Positions 26,359 through 27,238 of a stretch of 27,238 nucleotides of DNA are shown piece after piece; positions within the stretch are counted from its first letter, which is position 1; every line of letters begins with the position of its first letter. The stretch comes from DASZZY01 sp036260395 (lineage in GTDB: Bacteria; Actinomycetota; UBA4738; CALAEC01), in contig DASZZY010000141.1 of assembly GCA_036260395.1 (NCBI GenBank), positions 1 through 27,238 on the forward strand, in the 5' to 3' direction. The position numbers and the translations under genes are program-made. A model generated the notes under the pieces. The model worked only from the letters and a program-made list of their open reading frames with translations, was not told the DNA's origin and searched no databases.

Positions 26359-26796
26359 GTGGCCGACGACAATCCCCTCCCCCCGGGAGCCACGCGCGAG
26401 GCGGCGCTTCGGATGGCCTCTGAGGCCAGCCGGGGGACGATGATGGAGCGCATCGGCGTCGAGTGGCTGGACGTGGGGACCGCCCGGGTCGTGGCGCGCA
26501 TCCCCGTCGCCGGCAACACGCAGGTCTACGGGCAGCTCCACGGGGGCGCCACCGCGGCGCTGTGCGAGAGCGTGGGCTCCATCGGGACCGCGGTCGTGGC
26601 CGGCCTCGACAAGCGCGTCGTCGGCATCCAGCTCTCGATCAACCACATCCGGGCCGTCCGCGACGGGCACGTCATCGCCACGGGCGTCCCGCTCCACGTC
26701 GGCCGCTCCACCGCCGTCTGGGACATGCGGGTCGAGGACGACGAGGGCCGCCTGGTGGCCGCCGGCCGGCTCACGCTCTCGGTCCGCGAGGCGTGA
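26359..26796 (+). CDS. PaaI/MenI-like hotdog-fold thioesterase
   Basis: A 145-residue acyl-CoA thioesterase of the 4HBT hotdog fold. The catalytic motif YGQLHGGATAALCESVGS has H61-G62-G63 and E70, the arrangement of MenI (1,4-dihydroxy-2-naphthoyl-CoA hydrolase), EntH and PaaI relatives. NHIRAVRDG and PLHVGRSTAVWDMRVEDDEGRL are also typical of the MenI/EntH group. The enzyme should act as a soluble dimer or tetramer on an aromatic or other acyl-CoA; the true substrate is not fixed, and no menaquinone gene is in the window. The start is the GTG seven bases after a TAGACT box; the open frame continues upstream into gltB but without likeness to the family. The stop overlaps the next gene's GTG. 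Confidence 0.88.
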   Translation: MADDNPLPPGATREAALRMASEASRGTMMERIGVEWLDVGTARVVARIPVAGNTQVYGQLHGGATAALCESVGSIGTAVVAGLDKRVVGIQLSINHIRAVRDGHVIATGVPLHVGRSTAVWDMRVEDDEGRLVAAGRLTLSVREA

Positions 26797-27238
26797 CCGG
26801 GACGCTCATCAACGTGGGCGCGGTCCTGGCCGGGACCGTGCTCGGGACGCTGCTCGGCGCCCGTCTCCCCGAGCGGGTCCGCGAGACCGTGTTGCACGCC
26901 CTCGGCCTGGTCACGCTGGTCCTGGGGGTCTCGTCCGCCCTGGAGGGGTTCGGGCCGCCGCTGGCCGAGGTCGCCGGGCGGTTCGGGTTCCTCGTGATCC
27001 TCGGGAGCCTGCTGGTCGGGGCCGTGGCCGGCGAGCTCCTGCGGATCGAGGGCGGCCTCAACCGGCTGGGGGAGGCGCTGAGGGACCGGTTCGGGCGACG
27101 CCAGCCGCGTTTCACCGAGGGCTTCGTCACGGCGTCGCTCGTGTTCTGCGTCGGGCCGCTGACGATCGTCGGCGCCATCCGCGACGGGCTGACCGGGGAT
27201 TTCCAGCTCCTGGCCGTGAAGTCGCTCCTCGACGGGTT
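26793..27238 (+). CDS. DUF554 membrane protein, cut by the window end
   Basis: The first 148 codons of a membrane protein. The GTG is formed by the last bases of the thioesterase gene in a GTGA overlap, so the two are coupled. The reading begins with TGTLINVGAVLAGTVLGTLLG, then ALGLVTLVLGVSSALEG, FLVILGSLLVGAVAGELLRIE, and SLVFCVGPLTIVGAIRDGLTGD, which are hallmark segments of DUF554 (YdfK/YqgA-like) proteins, integral membrane proteins of unknown transport-like function. The end is missing because the window stops, not because the gene is broken. Confidence 0.88.
   Translation, partial: MTGTLINVGAVLAGTVLGTLLGARLPERVRETVLHALGLVTLVLGVSSALEGFGPPLAEVAGRFGFLVILGSLLVGAVAGELLRIEGGLNRLGEALRDRFGRRQPRFTEGFVTASLVFCVGPLTIVGAIRDGLTGDFQLLAVKSLLDG

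Overview
The window is a high-GC, gene-dense stretch of bacterial chromosome, most likely from a member of the Actinomycetota. Three things point there. The order polA - rpsA - coaE - uvrB is the one I recall from actinobacteria (for example the Rv1629-Rv1633 region of Mycobacterium tuberculosis). GTG starts and 1- or 4-base start/stop overlaps are common. Several genes carry a TANNNT -10 box only 6-7 bases before the start codon, as in leaderless actinobacterial transcripts. The exact lineage cannot be read from the sequence. I see no rRNA, tRNA, CRISPR array, transposase or phage gene. Nearly every base lies in or beside a recognisable gene, and the long open frames opposite the real genes are GC-driven shadows.

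Layout: (1) 36-1445, minus: a secreted LVIVD-repeat protein with its own promoter. (2) 7657-1543, minus: a housekeeping run rpsA, coaE, HAD hydrolase, cupin/zinc-ribbon protein, DUF2203 protein, uvrB, DUF4190 membrane protein. (3) 12517-7808, minus: polA, a polytopic mannosyltransferase-like protein, then a short membrane anchor whose stop overlaps the start of a domain resembling protease prodomains. These last genes separate polA from rpsA. (4) 12570-13265, plus: a DtxR/MntR-family regulator, divergent from polA, with a damaged primary metal site. (5) 21630-13252, minus: a 1041-residue fusion (LPG-synthase-like membrane domain + second membrane region + alkaline-phosphatase-superfamily domain + GT2 glycosyltransferase), a Thr-Gly-repeat lipoprotein, a ferric-iron-type ABC transporter (binding protein, permease, ATPase), and a GT-C type glycosyltransferase. 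(6) 21845-27238, plus: glutamate synthase large subunit behind a structured leader, a MenI-like hotdog thioesterase, and a DUF554 membrane protein cut by the window end.

How the genes may work together: the GT2 domain of the fusion resembles dolichol-phosphate-mannose synthase, and the two polytopic glycosyltransferases resemble enzymes that use such lipid-linked sugars, so the window may hold parts of one envelope-glycan pathway. The iron transporter sits inside that run and near the DtxR-like regulator, which suggests but does not prove iron- or metal-linked control. The least explained items are the four-part fusion, the anchor/prodomain pair, the regulator without its metal ligands, the Thr-Gly lipoprotein and the gltB leader.
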